The notes: generated by a model not told the origin, from the sequence alone. 64,000 bases of DNA from Hominimerdicola alba 8 (GCF_000178155.2 NZ_ADKM02000008.1:1-64000); one strand, 5' to 3'. Positions 25,662 to 35,070 are shown, counted from the first letter of the stretch. Program-made: numbers and translations.

Positions 25662-27020
25662 ATGAATAAGAACATGGATATGCTTCATGGCACCATCGGT
25701 GACAAGCTGATGACCTTTGCACTCCCGCTGGCTGCAACAGGTATTTTGCAGCAGCTTTTCAATGCTGCTGATATCGCAGTGGTAGGACGCTGCGTCGGCA
25801 AAAATGCGATGGCGGCTGTGGGCAGCAACACCCCTGTAACAGCGCTGATACTCAGCCTTTTCACAGGTATCTCGATAGGCGCGAATGTCGTCATATCAAC
25901 GCTTATCGGTCAGCGCAAGCCCGAAAAAGTCAACAAGGCGGTACACACCGCACTGCTGTTCGCATTTGTGGGCGGTGTGATATTCGCATTGATATGTGAA
26001 CTTCTGTCGCGGCAGATACTCAGCCGCATGTCGATACCCGATGAAGTATTCGGCATGGCACTGCTATACTTCCGCGTTTATGTGGCAGGCATGCCCGTAA
26101 TACTGCTGTACGACTTTGCCTCAGCGGTATTCCGAAGTCACGGCAACACCCGCACACCGCTGATATGTCTGCTGACATCGGGTGTAATAAACGTTCTGCT
26201 GAACCTGTTTTTCGTGCTGGTGCTGAAAATGACAGTCAACGGCGTGGCGCTGGCAACTGTCATATCAAACCTGATAAGTTCGGTGCTGCTGATATTCTTT
26301 CTCATGCGCGAAAAATCGGAGATACACTTCTCATTCAAAAAACTCGGAATCGACAAAAAGCAGCTCAGCATGATGATCAGCATCGGACTGCCTGCGGGCA
26401 TTCAGGGCATGGTATTCGCCATTTCCAACATAATAATACAGTCCTCGATAAACAAGCTGGGCAGCGATGTCATGGCGGCATCATCGGCGGCATTCAACAT
26501 CGAGATATTCGCCTACTACATACTCAATTCCTTCGGGCAGGCGTGTACGACATTCGTGGGGCAGAATTACGGTGCAAAACAGCCCGAAAGGTGCATAAAA
26601 GCTACAAAGATAGCGCTGGCGCAGGACATGGTCATCACAGTGGTGATGTCAATGCTGATACTGCTGGCAGGCAGACCGCTCTTATACATTTTTAACTCGA
26701 ATGAAGCAGTAATATCTGTCGGCATGATACGAATGAAGTACGTACTGCTGAGTGAGGGCATAAATGTCATCATCGAGATAATGTCAGGTTGCATGCGCGG
26801 TTACGGACGCTCTTTCATACCTGCGCTGATATGCACAGCAGGCATCTGCGGTGTGCGAATAACATGGGTCTACAAAGTGTTCGTTCACCACAAAACATAT
26901 GCCACACTTCTTAAAGCCTACCCCCTCAGCTGGGCAGCGACCTGTGCGGCGCTGGTCATAGCGTACACTATACTGCGCAGAGTAACGATGAAAGATTTCT
27001 TTGAGGGAAAATCAGCCTGA
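25662..27020 (+). CDS. MATE family exporter (2)
   Basis: 452 residues from the ATG at 25662, eight bases after GGAG; an in-frame ATG 14 codons earlier lacks a site. About 12 hydrophobic helices. Motifs include FNAADIAVVGRCVGKNAMAA in helix 1-2 and GQNYGAKQPERC in the second half, both typical of MATE/DinF-type exporters. Own promoter and terminator. Substrate unknown. Its neighbours are a flavin reductase (divergent) and an XRE-TPR regulator (same strand, separate promoter). Confidence 0.9.
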   Translation: MNKNMDMLHGTIGDKLMTFALPLAATGILQQLFNAADIAVVGRCVGKNAMAAVGSNTPVTALILSLFTGISIGANVVISTLIGQRKPEKVNKAVHTALLFAFVGGVIFALICELLSRQILSRMSIPDEVFGMALLYFRVYVAGMPVILLYDFASAVFRSHGNTRTPLICLLTSGVINVLLNLFFVLVLKMTVNGVALATVISNLISSVLLIFFLMREKSEIHFSFKKLGIDKKQLSMMISIGLPAGIQGMVFAISNIIIQSSINKLGSDVMAASSAAFNIEIFAYYILNSFGQACTTFVGQNYGAKQPERCIKATKIALAQDMVITVVMSMLILLAGRPLLYIFNSNEAVISVGMIRMKYVLLSEGINVIIEIMSGCMRGYGRSFIPALICTAGICGVRITWVYKVFVHHKTYATLLKAYPLSWAATCAALVIAYTILRRVTMKDFFEGKSA

Positions 27021-27056
27021 ACTACACAAAAAACATTGCATGCAAAAAACATAACG

Positions 27057-27092
27057 ATCGGCATACCTGCCATGTTCAGGTATGCCGATTTT
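27057..27092 (+). terminator. Terminator of MATE 2
   Basis: A perfect 13-base stem ATCGGCATACCTG / CAGGTATGCCGAT followed by TTTTG. Confidence 0.8.
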
Positions 27093-27135
27093 GCAAATCA
27101 AAGCAGCACTATACTCAAACTCCACAAATACTTCC

Positions 27136-27164
27136 TTGTCAAACTGATACAAATGCGTTATAAT
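27136..27164 (+). promoter_or_regulatory. Promoter of the XRE-TPR regulator gene
   Basis: TTGTCA (27136-27141) and TATAAT (27159-27164), 17-base spacer. Confidence 0.7.
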
Positions 27165-27208
27165 AATATCAACAAAAGCGCTTTTGAATTTGACAAGGAG
27201 TGATAATA

Positions 27209-28318
27209 ATGACAATCGGAGCAACTATCAAACAGCTCAGGCAGGAGCAGGACATAACACAGGAGCAGCTTGCCGATGCCCTCGGCATAACATCACGGGC
27301 AGTGAGTCAGTGGGAAACAGACAGAACAGCACCCGATATTTCCCAGCTCCCTGCACTTGCCAATTTCTTTGATGTGACTACAGACCATTTGCTGGGGGTG
27401 GATATAGCACGCAAGGAAGAGGAAATTGGTAAGATACTAAAACGGGTAAACGGTTTTCAGGAGCAAGGCGATCATGAAGCTTCGGCTAAATATCTCAGGG
27501 AGCAGCTGAAAACATATCCCAACGAGCCAGATCTGCTTACTAACCTTGCATCTGCTTTGCAGACTTTTTATTTTCATCAGGGAAAGGCAGACACAGAGGA
27601 GCTAAAAAAAGAAAAGTCGGACGAAATAATAGCCCTATGCGAAAGGGCGCTTAAATACTACAAGCCTACCGATGACAATAACTTCACAAAACAGGTGCTT
27701 ATCGGGCAATACGTATATTATCTGCACGATAAGGAAAAGGGTGAAAAGCTGGTCATGTCGCTGCCCAATGTATATTGCACGAGAGAAAGGTTTTTAGCCG
27801 ATCTTTACGAGGGAAAGGAAGCCCTTGCACGCAGGCAGTCGGCTTTGCTTTGGAGCATGACACAGATGATGCACCGTCTGTTTTGGGAAATATCCCGTGA
27901 TGATCTCTACACCTATGAACAGAAAATTGAGATACTAAAGGCAGATGATGCGTTGACAGAGCTGATAACAGGCGGAAAGCCAAACTTTTTCCACGGCAAG
28001 CTATCGGTCAATGCAGCAACGCAGGCAGAGCTATACTTAAAGCTTGGTGATAAAGAAAAAGCTCTCGATATGCTTTGGTCTTCATACCACCATGCCGATA
28101 GCTACGAGAACCGTTTCGCCGGAGCAAAATATTCTCCCTGCTGGCTTAGCGAGATGGACGACGATCAGATAAAAGTCCTCAAAATGGAACCTAAAACGAT
28201 TTTTGATACCATATATGAGATAATCACAAAGCCCGACAACAAATTCTGCGAAACACTTGCCGGCAACGAACGCTTTGAGCTGCTTGTGGAAAAGCTGAAA
28301 GAAAAGATAAGCAAATAA
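27209..28318 (+). CDS. XRE-family transcriptional regulator with TPR-like C-terminal region
   Basis: 369 residues from the ATG at 27209 (AAGGAG eight bases upstream). The N-terminal Cro/C1 HTH (about 1-60) includes ITQEQLADALGITSRAVSQW. The rest is alpha-helical with degenerate TPR-type pairs, such as AKYLREQLKTYPNEPDLLTN and AELYLKLGDKEKALDMLWSS. This domain plan is common in Clostridia, where some members answer to peptides or control neighbouring transporters; no cognate peptide gene is seen. Monocistronic, followed by a weak hairpin at about 28325-28355. Confidence 0.85.
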   Translation: MTIGATIKQLRQEQDITQEQLADALGITSRAVSQWETDRTAPDISQLPALANFFDVTTDHLLGVDIARKEEEIGKILKRVNGFQEQGDHEASAKYLREQLKTYPNEPDLLTNLASALQTFYFHQGKADTEELKKEKSDEIIALCERALKYYKPTDDNNFTKQVLIGQYVYYLHDKEKGEKLVMSLPNVYCTRERFLADLYEGKEALARRQSALLWSMTQMMHRLFWEISRDDLYTYEQKIEILKADDALTELITGGKPNFFHGKLSVNAATQAELYLKLGDKEKALDMLWSSYHHADSYENRFAGAKYSPCWLSEMDDDQIKVLKMEPKTIFDTIYEIITKPDNKFCETLAGNERFELLVEKLKEKISK

Positions 28319-28324
28319 CAGACT

Positions 28325-28358
28325 GCGTCATACCTGCTTTGTGCGGGTATGCCGCATT
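28325..28358 (+). terminator. Probable terminator of the XRE-TPR regulator gene
   Basis: Imperfect stem GCGTCATACCTGC / GCGGGTATGCCGC around TTTGT; the following ATTATCTTTT is only moderately T-rich. Confidence 0.5.
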
Positions 28359-28504
28359 ATCTTTTACCCGATGAAGAATAAACTAATCGGTGTAAGATAG
28401 TCACATTTCCGAAAATCTTTGTACCAACCGACAAATTATCATGCTATGATTTGTTTATGCCTACAAAACTCAAAGCGTGTATACGTTTACATTTAAAAAG
28501 TCCA

Positions 28505-28553
28505 TTGACTTAAATTTAATCATGTGTTAGATTAAATTTAATGAAACGTTTCA
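28505..28553 (+). promoter_or_regulatory. Mannanase promoter with LacI-type operator
   Basis: TTGACT (28505-28510) and TAGATT (28528-28533), 17-base spacer. A perfect 12-base palindrome TGAAACGTTTCA (28542-28553) sits at the expected transcription start. It has the central CG typical of LacI-family operators, and a LacI regulator is encoded just downstream; a CcpA cre-like role is an alternative. Confidence 0.65.
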
Positions 28554-28602
28554 GAACCACAAGCAAACGATAGATCGACAAAACCGAAAGGAAGCGAAAA
28601 CA

Positions 28603-30078
28603 ATGGTCAATATGCAGACGAATATCAAGGCTGTAAAGCGCACAGCAGCAGCAATGCTGTCAGCGATGCTGCTGGCATTATCCATGCCCGCAGTCCCCGC
28701 AGATGCGGCATCGAACGGGTTTTATGTCAGCGGTACAAGCATCAAAGATGCTAACGGAAATGACTTCGTTATGCGCGGCGTAAATATCGCCCACGCATGG
28801 TACAGTTCATACACTTCGACCTCTATTAAAGGCGCAGCTGACAACGGCGCAAACACCGTCAGGGTAGTAGTTGCCGACGGCAAGAAGTGGTCAAAAACTT
28901 CAAAGAGCGACCTGCAAAACATAGTAAACGAATGCAAAAAGAACGACCTTGTGTGCATACTGGAAGTTCACGATGCCACAGGCAGCGACAACACATCAGA
29001 CCTCAATGCAGCCGTTAATTACTGGATAGAGAACAAAAGCGTACTTCAGGGCAACGAGAAGTATGTTATACTCAACATAGCCAACGAGTGGTACGGCAGC
29101 TGGAATGGCTATTCATGGGCTGAGGGCAATAAGTCTGCGGTGAAAAGCATAAGAAATGCAGGCATCAACAACATGATAATGGTCGATTGTGCAGGCTGGG
29201 GACAGTACCCCGATTCCATCAAGGACTACGGCAAATCTGTGTTCAATGCCGACTCGAAGAAAAATACAGTGTTCTCAATACACATGTACGAGTACGCCGG
29301 AGGTAATTCAAGCACTGTCAAAAAGAATATCGACAATGCACTGGGTATAGGCGTGCCTGTCGTGATAGGTGAATTCGGCGGACAGCACACCAACGGCGAT
29401 GTAGATGAAGCGACTATCATGAGTTACTGCACACAGAAAAATGTCGGCTATCTCGGCTGGTCATGGAAAGGCAATGGCTCCGACCTTTCATATCTTGATA
29501 TCGCAAACGACTGGTCAGGCACTTCACTTACCTCATGGGGCAACACCCTGATAAACGGCAGCAACGGCATAAAGAAGACCTCAAAGAAATGCTCGGTATT
29601 CACCGGAAGCAGTTCTTCAAGCAGTTCTTCATCGAACAGTTCATCATCGGGAAACGCCTCGTCATCAAGCAGCAGTTCATCATCAAGCAGCGGCGACCCT
29701 TATGTTTCGCTGTTCTGGGGACAAAGTTCAGCCGGCGCATGGGGTCAGCCTGTATCCGTCATGACCACGAAGAACGGCGGCAGCTTTGATGCAGCCAATA
29801 TCAAGAAAAACGGCTACTTCTACGTTGAATACACCAACAGCAACCGTAATCAGATAGAACTTATACTGCAAAGCTGGAGCGGCGGCAGCGGATGGGCAAA
29901 AGTACAGGCTTATGAATTCGGCAGCGCGAACGGTCACAGCTATGCCAAGTTCTCTTACAATGACTGTGTGAATGCTTTCGGTACAAGCAATTTCAGCAGC
30001 TACCTCGATCAGATACATGTAGGCTGCATGAAGAACACCACCACAGTATACTCGGTATGCTACTGCTATCCGAATTGA
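28603..30078 (+). CDS. Secreted beta-mannanase, GH5 subfamily 8-type, with Ser-rich linker and C-terminal module
   Basis: 491 residues. Signal peptide about 1-35 (ending PADAAS). The GH5 catalytic domain (about 37-335) matches bacterial beta-mannanases in landmarks: GTSIKDANGNDFVMRGVNIA, HAWYSSYTSTS, EVHDATGSD, the acid/base Glu in NIANEWYGSW, CAGWGQYPDSI, FSIHMYEYAGGN and the nucleophile Glu in VIGEFG. A Ser/Asn linker (about 338-363) leads to a ~125-residue beta-rich C-terminal module (FWGQSSAGAWGQP; HVGCMKNTTTVYSVC) of carbohydrate-binding type; CBM37- or CBM80-like families are possible, not established. No dockerin. It hydrolyses beta-1,4-mannan outside the cell, supplying the transporter encoded downstream. 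AAGGA precedes the ATG. Confidence 0.9.
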   Translation: MVNMQTNIKAVKRTAAAMLSAMLLALSMPAVPADAASNGFYVSGTSIKDANGNDFVMRGVNIAHAWYSSYTSTSIKGAADNGANTVRVVVADGKKWSKTSKSDLQNIVNECKKNDLVCILEVHDATGSDNTSDLNAAVNYWIENKSVLQGNEKYVILNIANEWYGSWNGYSWAEGNKSAVKSIRNAGINNMIMVDCAGWGQYPDSIKDYGKSVFNADSKKNTVFSIHMYEYAGGNSSTVKKNIDNALGIGVPVVIGEFGGQHTNGDVDEATIMSYCTQKNVGYLGWSWKGNGSDLSYLDIANDWSGTSLTSWGNTLINGSNGIKKTSKKCSVFTGSSSSSSSSSNSSSSGNASSSSSSSSSSSGDPYVSLFWGQSSAGAWGQPVSVMTTKNGGSFDAANIKKNGYFYVEYTNSNRNQIELILQSWSGGSGWAKVQAYEFGSANGHSYAKFSYNDCVNAFGTSNFSSYLDQIHVGCMKNTTTVYSVCYCYPN

Positions 30079-30087
30079 CCTTATCAG

Positions 30088-30114
30088 AGCGGTTCTGTAA
30101 AGAGCCGCTTTTTT
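30088..30114 (+). terminator. Terminator of the mannanase gene
   Basis: AGCGGTTCT / AGAGCCGCT stem around GTAA with a T6 run. Confidence 0.8.
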
Positions 30115-30172
30115 ATGCAGAAAAAACCGTTGCTGACACAGAGGTTTGATAATATTTATTCAAATCTAAATA

Positions 30173-30201
30173 TTGACTATTTGTAATCAACATGTTATAA
30201 T
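30173..30201 (+). promoter_or_regulatory. Promoter of the LacI-family regulator gene
   Basis: TTGACT (30173-30178) and TATAAT (30196-30201), 17-base spacer, about 55 bases before the start codon. Confidence 0.75.
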
Positions 30202-30258
30202 AAAAATAATAAGCTGTGCCGAAGCATAATCCTATAACAGACGGTACAGCTGATAACT

Positions 30259-31272
30259 ATGTCAGCAGGGGTGATAGCTACGGCTAAAGGCGTAACACTT
30301 GGGGATATCGCAAAGGCTTGCGACACCAGTATCGTGACCGTTTCAAAGGCACTGACAGATAAAAAAGGTGTCAGTGATGAACTTCGCAGAAAGATAAAAG
30401 CGACCGCCGAAGAGATGGGCTATGTTTCATCGAGGGCGGCAAATATAAAGAACAACCACATTGTCGGCGTTGTGATACCCGAAAAATTCATGAACCCCAA
30501 CGGTTCATTCTACTGGGCGCTCTATAACGACCTTGTCAAGCAGTTCAGTGCAGAGGGGTATTACTGCCTGATAGAACAGATATCGCAGGAGGACGAGGAC
30601 AAGCTGGTCATGCCGAAATTGGTCATGGACGGCACCGCGTCATCGGTCGTGTCGCTGGGTCAGCTGAGTCGTGAATATGCGGCAGAACTGGTGCGTAATA
30701 TGCCAAATCTGGTGTTGCTGGACTACTACATCCACGGACTTGAACTTGATTCGGTGACCACAGACGGTTACGGCGGCGGGTATGAACTGACTTCATATCT
30801 CTGCGAACTCGGTCACAGAAATATCGGCTATATCGGCACTGTCAAAGCGACCAGCAGCATTTTCGACAGGTACATGGGTTACATGAAAGCCATGATAGAC
30901 AACGGTCTTGAAGTGCGAAACGAATGGACGCTCGATGACCGTGACTACCGCGATTTCATAAAGATAGCATTCCCCGACGAATTGCCGACAGCATTTGTCT
31001 GCAACTGCGATGAAGCCGCGTTCCACACCATTCGTCAGCTGGAAGAGCGAGGTCTGCGTGTACCTGAGGATATTTCGGTGGTAGGTTATGACAACTACCT
31101 GATATCAGAGATATCAAAACCGTCCATAACGACAATAAACGTTAATTCTGTGAAGATGGCTGCCGAAACTGTCAGGATACTGCTCAACAGGATAGAATTT
31201 CCTGACAGCGACAAGATAAATGTCAAGATAAGCGGTGAACTTATCATTAAAGACAGCGCGAGAAAAATTTAA
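30259..31272 (+). CDS. LacI-family transcriptional regulator
   Basis: 337 residues. The N-terminal HTH (about 12-58) reads VTLGDIAKACDTSIVTVSKA followed by the hinge-helix region; residues 70-330 form the ribose-binding-like effector domain (VGVVIPEKFMNPNG, GYDNYLISEISKPSIT). The ATG at 30259 lacks a clear ribosome site; GTG at 30271 is an alternative. Set between the mannanase and the CUT1 transporter, it probably represses one or both until mannooligosaccharides appear. The TGAAACGTTTCA palindrome at the mannanase promoter is the likely site; no exact copy was found before the transporter. Confidence 0.88.
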   Translation: MSAGVIATAKGVTLGDIAKACDTSIVTVSKALTDKKGVSDELRRKIKATAEEMGYVSSRAANIKNNHIVGVVIPEKFMNPNGSFYWALYNDLVKQFSAEGYYCLIEQISQEDEDKLVMPKLVMDGTASSVVSLGQLSREYAAELVRNMPNLVLLDYYIHGLELDSVTTDGYGGGYELTSYLCELGHRNIGYIGTVKATSSIFDRYMGYMKAMIDNGLEVRNEWTLDDRDYRDFIKIAFPDELPTAFVCNCDEAAFHTIRQLEERGLRVPEDISVVGYDNYLISEISKPSITTINVNSVKMAAETVRILLNRIEFPDSDKINVKISGELIIKDSARKI

Positions 31273-31441
31273 GATACTGATATGCAAGGGGCATCGCTGC
31301 GGCGGTGCTCCTTTTGTCTTTATTTGGATAAATTGACTGTAAACGAATACATTGTTTGTGGAATATGCACAACGATAATACAAATTAATTATCCTTTGCA
31401 ACAAAATTTAATTGTTAAATAAGATAATTTTATTCAAACTA

Positions 31442-31470
31442 TTGACTAATCGTTAGCTAAGTGATATACT
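31442..31470 (+). promoter_or_regulatory. Promoter of the CUT1 transporter operon
   Basis: TTGACT (31442-31447) and TATACT (31465-31470), 17-base spacer, leader about 65 bases. The half-site GTTTCA follows the -10, but no full palindrome. Confidence 0.65.
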
Positions 31471-31537
31471 TTGTTTCAAGATAATTAAATCTCAGCAAGA
31501 GATTAATTTTTAACCAACATAAATGGAGGATATCACT

Positions 31538-32878
31538 ATGAACAAGAAGAGGATAATTTCAGCGATGCTGGCATGTGTTGTTTCTATGAGCGCTGCAGCG
31601 GCACTTTCGGGCTGCGACAGCAGCAGCGAGGGCAGCAGCGGCAAGTCTGCAAAAAAATCTGAGGACGGCAAAGCAGTGCTGGAAGTGCTGACACACCGCA
31701 CCGACCGTGTAGATGACGGCAGCCTTGATGAAATGACTAAGGCTTTCGAGGAAGAAAACAACTGTGATGTGCAGTATGTAGCATATCAGGATTACACAGG
31801 CACCATAGCAACAAGAATGGGTACTGATGATTACGGCGATGTACTTATGATACCCGATGATGTTGAACTTAAAGACTTGGGCAATTTCTTTGAACCTCTC
31901 GGCACTTACGATGAGATGAGCGCTACCTACCGCTGGGCAGACAGAAAAATGGACGCTGATAAGAATGTGTACGGCATAGCTTACGGCGGCAACGCTGTCG
32001 GTGTGCTTTATAACAAGAAAGTCTGGAGCGATGCAGGCATAACCGATTTGCCCAAGACCCCTGATGAATTTCTGGCTGACTTGCAGCTTATCGCTGACAA
32101 GACAGATGCTATCCCCTACTACACACAGTACGCCGATGCAAGCTGGACTATCACCCAGTGGCAGAGCCTTGTACTTTCCGCAACTGGCGACCCTGAGTAC
32201 GAGAACAAGCTGCTTACCGACAAACTTGACCTCTTTGCAGAAGACGGCGGTTACTACCCTGTTTATAAGCTGATGTTCGACCTGTTCTCCACACCTTCGG
32301 TAATAGAAGAAGACCACATGACCACCGAATGGGAGTCCTCAAAAGTCTGGATGGGCGAGGGCAAGATAGGCACTATGATGATGGGTTCGTGGGCGATAGC
32401 ACAGTTCCGTGAGCAGGCTGAGAACCCCGATGACATCGGCTACATGCCTGTGCCGATAACTGCCGCCGACGGCAAGCAGTACGCCGAGACCGCTCCCGAT
32501 TACTGCGTTGGCGTTAGCAAACACGCTGACAACAAGGAACTTGCAAAGAAGTATGTCGAGTGGTTCACAGGCGAGTCGGGCTTCGCTGAGAAAGAGGGCA
32601 TGATACCTGCAAAGAAAGATTCCGCACTGCCTGACAACCTTTCAGAATTTGAGAACGCAGAGTTCTTTGAAAAGGCTGCCACCCCCGAAGAACTGGTGGG
32701 CAAATTCAACGAGATCGACACCAAGTCGGGCGTTGGCGTTTACAACGGTGATACCGACAACTTCAAGATAAAGCTCGCAGAGGCAGCATTTGCAGGCAAG
32801 GGCGAAGACGAGTTCAAAGCGATAATCGCTGCCGAGAACGAGAAGTGGGCAGCCGCAAGAGATGAGATACTGGGTTAA
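31538..32878 (+). CDS. CUT1 ABC transporter sugar-binding lipoprotein
   Basis: 446 residues from the ATG at 31538 (GGAGG eight bases upstream). Signal peptide with lipobox LSGC, a Ser/Lys linker, then a family 1 extracellular solute-binding domain (LEVLTHRTDRVDDGSLDEMT; GGNAVGVLYNKKVWSDAGI; MMMGSWAIAQF). It captures oligosaccharides at the membrane for the two permeases downstream. The neighbouring mannanase makes mannooligosaccharides the best guess for its ligand. A terminator-like hairpin after the gene probably raises its expression over the permeases. Confidence 0.9.
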   Translation: MNKKRIISAMLACVVSMSAAAALSGCDSSSEGSSGKSAKKSEDGKAVLEVLTHRTDRVDDGSLDEMTKAFEEENNCDVQYVAYQDYTGTIATRMGTDDYGDVLMIPDDVELKDLGNFFEPLGTYDEMSATYRWADRKMDADKNVYGIAYGGNAVGVLYNKKVWSDAGITDLPKTPDEFLADLQLIADKTDAIPYYTQYADASWTITQWQSLVLSATGDPEYENKLLTDKLDLFAEDGGYYPVYKLMFDLFSTPSVIEEDHMTTEWESSKVWMGEGKIGTMMMGSWAIAQFREQAENPDDIGYMPVPITAADGKQYAETAPDYCVGVSKHADNKELAKKYVEWFTGESGFAEKEGMIPAKKDSALPDNLSEFENAEFFEKAATPEELVGKFNEIDTKSGVGVYNGDTDNFKIKLAEAAFAGKGEDEFKAIIAAENEKWAAARDEILG

Positions 32879-32911
32879 ATTTCCACTTATTTTCCTATTT
32901 TTTACCCTAAT

Positions 32912-32945
32912 AAGCGGACGGTCAGACCGTCCGCTGCTGTTTTGC
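32912..32945 (+). terminator. Intra-operon attenuating hairpin after the binding-protein gene
   Basis: AGCGGACGGTC / GACCGTCCGCT forms an almost loop-less stem followed by GCTGTTTTG; the T-run is weak, fitting partial read-through. Confidence 0.65.
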
Positions 32946-32958
32946 AAAGGAGTTATCT

Positions 32959-33924
32959 ATGAAGACCAAAAACGGCAGAAATGTCGGCTTCGGGCAGTGG
33001 CTCAGGACATATGAGGGTCAGAAGCTGTACGTTTCTATTTTATTTTTATTGATACCGCTGGCGCTGCTTGTGCTGTTCACCTTTGTTCCTGCCGTGAATA
33101 TGGTGGGATACAGCTTTCAGGAACGCGACCAGTTCGGGGTAGACCCGAAATTTGTGGGATTTGAAAACTACAAGACCATTTTCACAAACCCCGACTATTT
33201 CATAACTTTCAAGAACAGCCTGTACTATCTGGCAGGTTCGTTCGTACAGCAGATAGTAGCACTGCTGGTGGCATCTATACTCTGCTCGAAAATAAGGGCG
33301 AAAGGCTTTTTCAAGGGCGTGCTGTTCTTTCCGTATCTTATGAACGGCGTAGCTGTCAGCATAATCTTCCTGCGATTTTTTACAAAGGGCAATCCCCCGC
33401 TGACGCAGGAAGGCACACTGAACAGTGTGCTGGCGCTGTTCGGCGCTGAACCTGTTCGCTGGTTCGACCCCGCAAACACCTTTCTTGTGAATTGCTGTCT
33501 GGTGTTCGTGTCCATATGGAGATATATCGGCTTCGATATAATCATGTACATCGGCGCGATACAGTCCATCAGCCCCGACCTTTACGAGGCATCTAACCTT
33601 GACGGCGCAAACCCATTCCAGCAATTCCGCTACATCGTATTTCCCAGCATAAAGCCTATAGTTTCGCTTCAGCTGATACTGGCAGTCAAGGGCGCGATAT
33701 CGGTGTTCGAGATACCATACATCATCACAGGCGGAAATTACGGCAGTTCGACATTCGTCATAAAAACGATCGAAACTGCATTCAAGAAAAAGCAGGTGGG
33801 ACTTGCCTGCGCTATGGCGGTAGTACTGCTGGTAATAATCATCGTGGTGACGCTGATACAGAAGTACTTCTTCCGCGAGGGCGATGACAAGCCTGCAAAG
33901 TCCACCAAAAAGGAGGCGGCATGA
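32959..33924 (+). CDS. CUT1 ABC transporter permease (MalF/LacF type)
   Basis: 321 residues, six predicted helices, with a cytoplasmic N-terminus. The EAA loop is LYEASNLDGANPFQQFRYIV (about 214-233), which binds the ATPase. AAAGGAG precedes the ATG. Overlaps the next permease gene by four bases. No ATPase gene follows, as is usual for CUT1 operons of Firmicutes that share an MsmX/UgpC-type ATPase encoded elsewhere. Confidence 0.92.
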   Translation: MKTKNGRNVGFGQWLRTYEGQKLYVSILFLLIPLALLVLFTFVPAVNMVGYSFQERDQFGVDPKFVGFENYKTIFTNPDYFITFKNSLYYLAGSFVQQIVALLVASILCSKIRAKGFFKGVLFFPYLMNGVAVSIIFLRFFTKGNPPLTQEGTLNSVLALFGAEPVRWFDPANTFLVNCCLVFVSIWRYIGFDIIMYIGAIQSISPDLYEASNLDGANPFQQFRYIVFPSIKPIVSLQLILAVKGAISVFEIPYIITGGNYGSSTFVIKTIETAFKKKQVGLACAMAVVLLVIIIVVTLIQKYFFREGDDKPAKSTKKEAA

Positions 33925-34781
33925 TGAACAGCGAAGCACAGAAAAAGCCTGTCTACATCTCACAGATAGTCATTAAGATACTTTCATATGCAGTTCTCAT
34001 CTGCGGGTGTCTTATGGTGCTGATACCGATAGTCGTGATACTGCTGGGTGCTTTTAAGGACAGCAAGGAGTTTGCCAACTCAGGCGTGTTTGAAATGCCA
34101 AAGTCCTTTGCTTTTGACAATTTCAAGACTGCATTCTTCGAGGGCAAGGTGATGCGCGGACTCTTCAACACATTCATCATCATCGTCATCTCCTGCTTTG
34201 GCACCATACTTACAGGTACCATGACAGCTTTCATAATACAGCGCTTTGACAGCAAGATGACCCGCCTGATAAAAGGCGCTTTCCTGCTGGCGACACTTTT
34301 GCCGAATATCTCTATGCAGGTAACTGTTTTCCAGATAATCAGCAAGATGGGGCTTTATAACACAATGGCTGCCCCGATAATCCTATATGTGGGAACAGAC
34401 ATAATCTCGATATACATTTTTATGCAGTTTCTCAGCCAGATACCCGTATCGCTGGACGAAAGCGGTATCATGGACGGTGCAAGCTATCCGAGGATTTATT
34501 TCTCGATAATTCTGCCCAACCTGAAACCTGCGATCGCAACGGTGCTGATAATCAAATTCGTCAGCATTTACAACGACTTCTACACCCCACAGCTGTACAT
34601 GCAGGACGAAAGCCTTCTGGTAGTATCGACAGTTCTGTACAAGTACATCAGTTCCACCAAAATACAGTGGGAAGTGGTGTTCTCCGGCATAATACTCTGC
34701 ATAATACCCACACTGCTGATATTCCTGTTCTTGCAGAAATACATCTACAGCGGTCTGGTATCGGGTGCAGTAAAAGAATAG
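33921..34781 (+). CDS. CUT1 ABC transporter permease (MalG/LacG type)
   Basis: 286 residues, six helices. EAA loop LDESGIMDGASYPRIYFSII (about 188-207). GGAGG lies just before two adjacent ATGs (33921 and 33924); either could start. Last gene of the operon, followed by a strong terminator. Together with the binding protein and the other permease it forms an oligosaccharide importer. Confidence 0.92.
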   Translation: MMNSEAQKKPVYISQIVIKILSYAVLICGCLMVLIPIVVILLGAFKDSKEFANSGVFEMPKSFAFDNFKTAFFEGKVMRGLFNTFIIIVISCFGTILTGTMTAFIIQRFDSKMTRLIKGAFLLATLLPNISMQVTVFQIISKMGLYNTMAAPIILYVGTDIISIYIFMQFLSQIPVSLDESGIMDGASYPRIYFSIILPNLKPAIATVLIIKFVSIYNDFYTPQLYMQDESLLVVSTVLYKYISSTKIQWEVVFSGIILCIIPTLLIFLFLQKYIYSGLVSGAVKE

Positions 34782-34845
34782 ACTTCCACAAAAGATATCA
34801 TATCTTTCCTTCCCCAAGCGGTACACCCATACCGCATATACCTGA

Positions 34846-34883
34846 AAAAAGCCGTCCTTTTTACCCGAGGACGGCTTTTTTTG
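34846..34883 (+). terminator. Terminator of the CUT1 operon
   Basis: AAAAAGCCGTCCT / AGGACGGCTTTTTTT stem with a nine-base loop. Confidence 0.85.
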
Positions 34884-34904
34884 CTGTTGTATATCATTCT
34901 TATT

Positions 34905-35039
34905 ATGGCTTTCCCTTTAGAACATCGGCTGAAAATGCGGTAAACAAAAGGATAATCGAGCGCCCATATCTTTAGATATACGCCAGCCACCTTAAATTCT
35001 GTAAAAAATGTTTTTGTGGTGTGTCAGCGGGATACCCAC
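34905..35039 (+). repeat. Dispersed palindromic element, copy E
   Basis: ATGGCTTTCCC on the left and GTGGGTATCCC (inward) on the right; interior CGGTAAACAAAAGGATAATC matches copies C and G. It lies between the CUT1 terminator and the 3' end of the next, minus-strand gene. Confidence 0.85.
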
Positions 35040-35070
35040 GATCATCTTATACCTGTACAAACCAAAGTTT

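Noticed and set aside
16324-30078. Cellulosomal dockerin on the GH9 protein or the mannanase
   Set aside because: No paired calcium-binding dockerin repeats are present; the C-termini are Fn3-like and CBM-like.
33046-33963. 305-codon frame antisense to the CUT1 permease gene
   Set aside because: Shadow of a clear permease gene on the plus strand; Cys/Arg/His-rich composition of a reverse frame.
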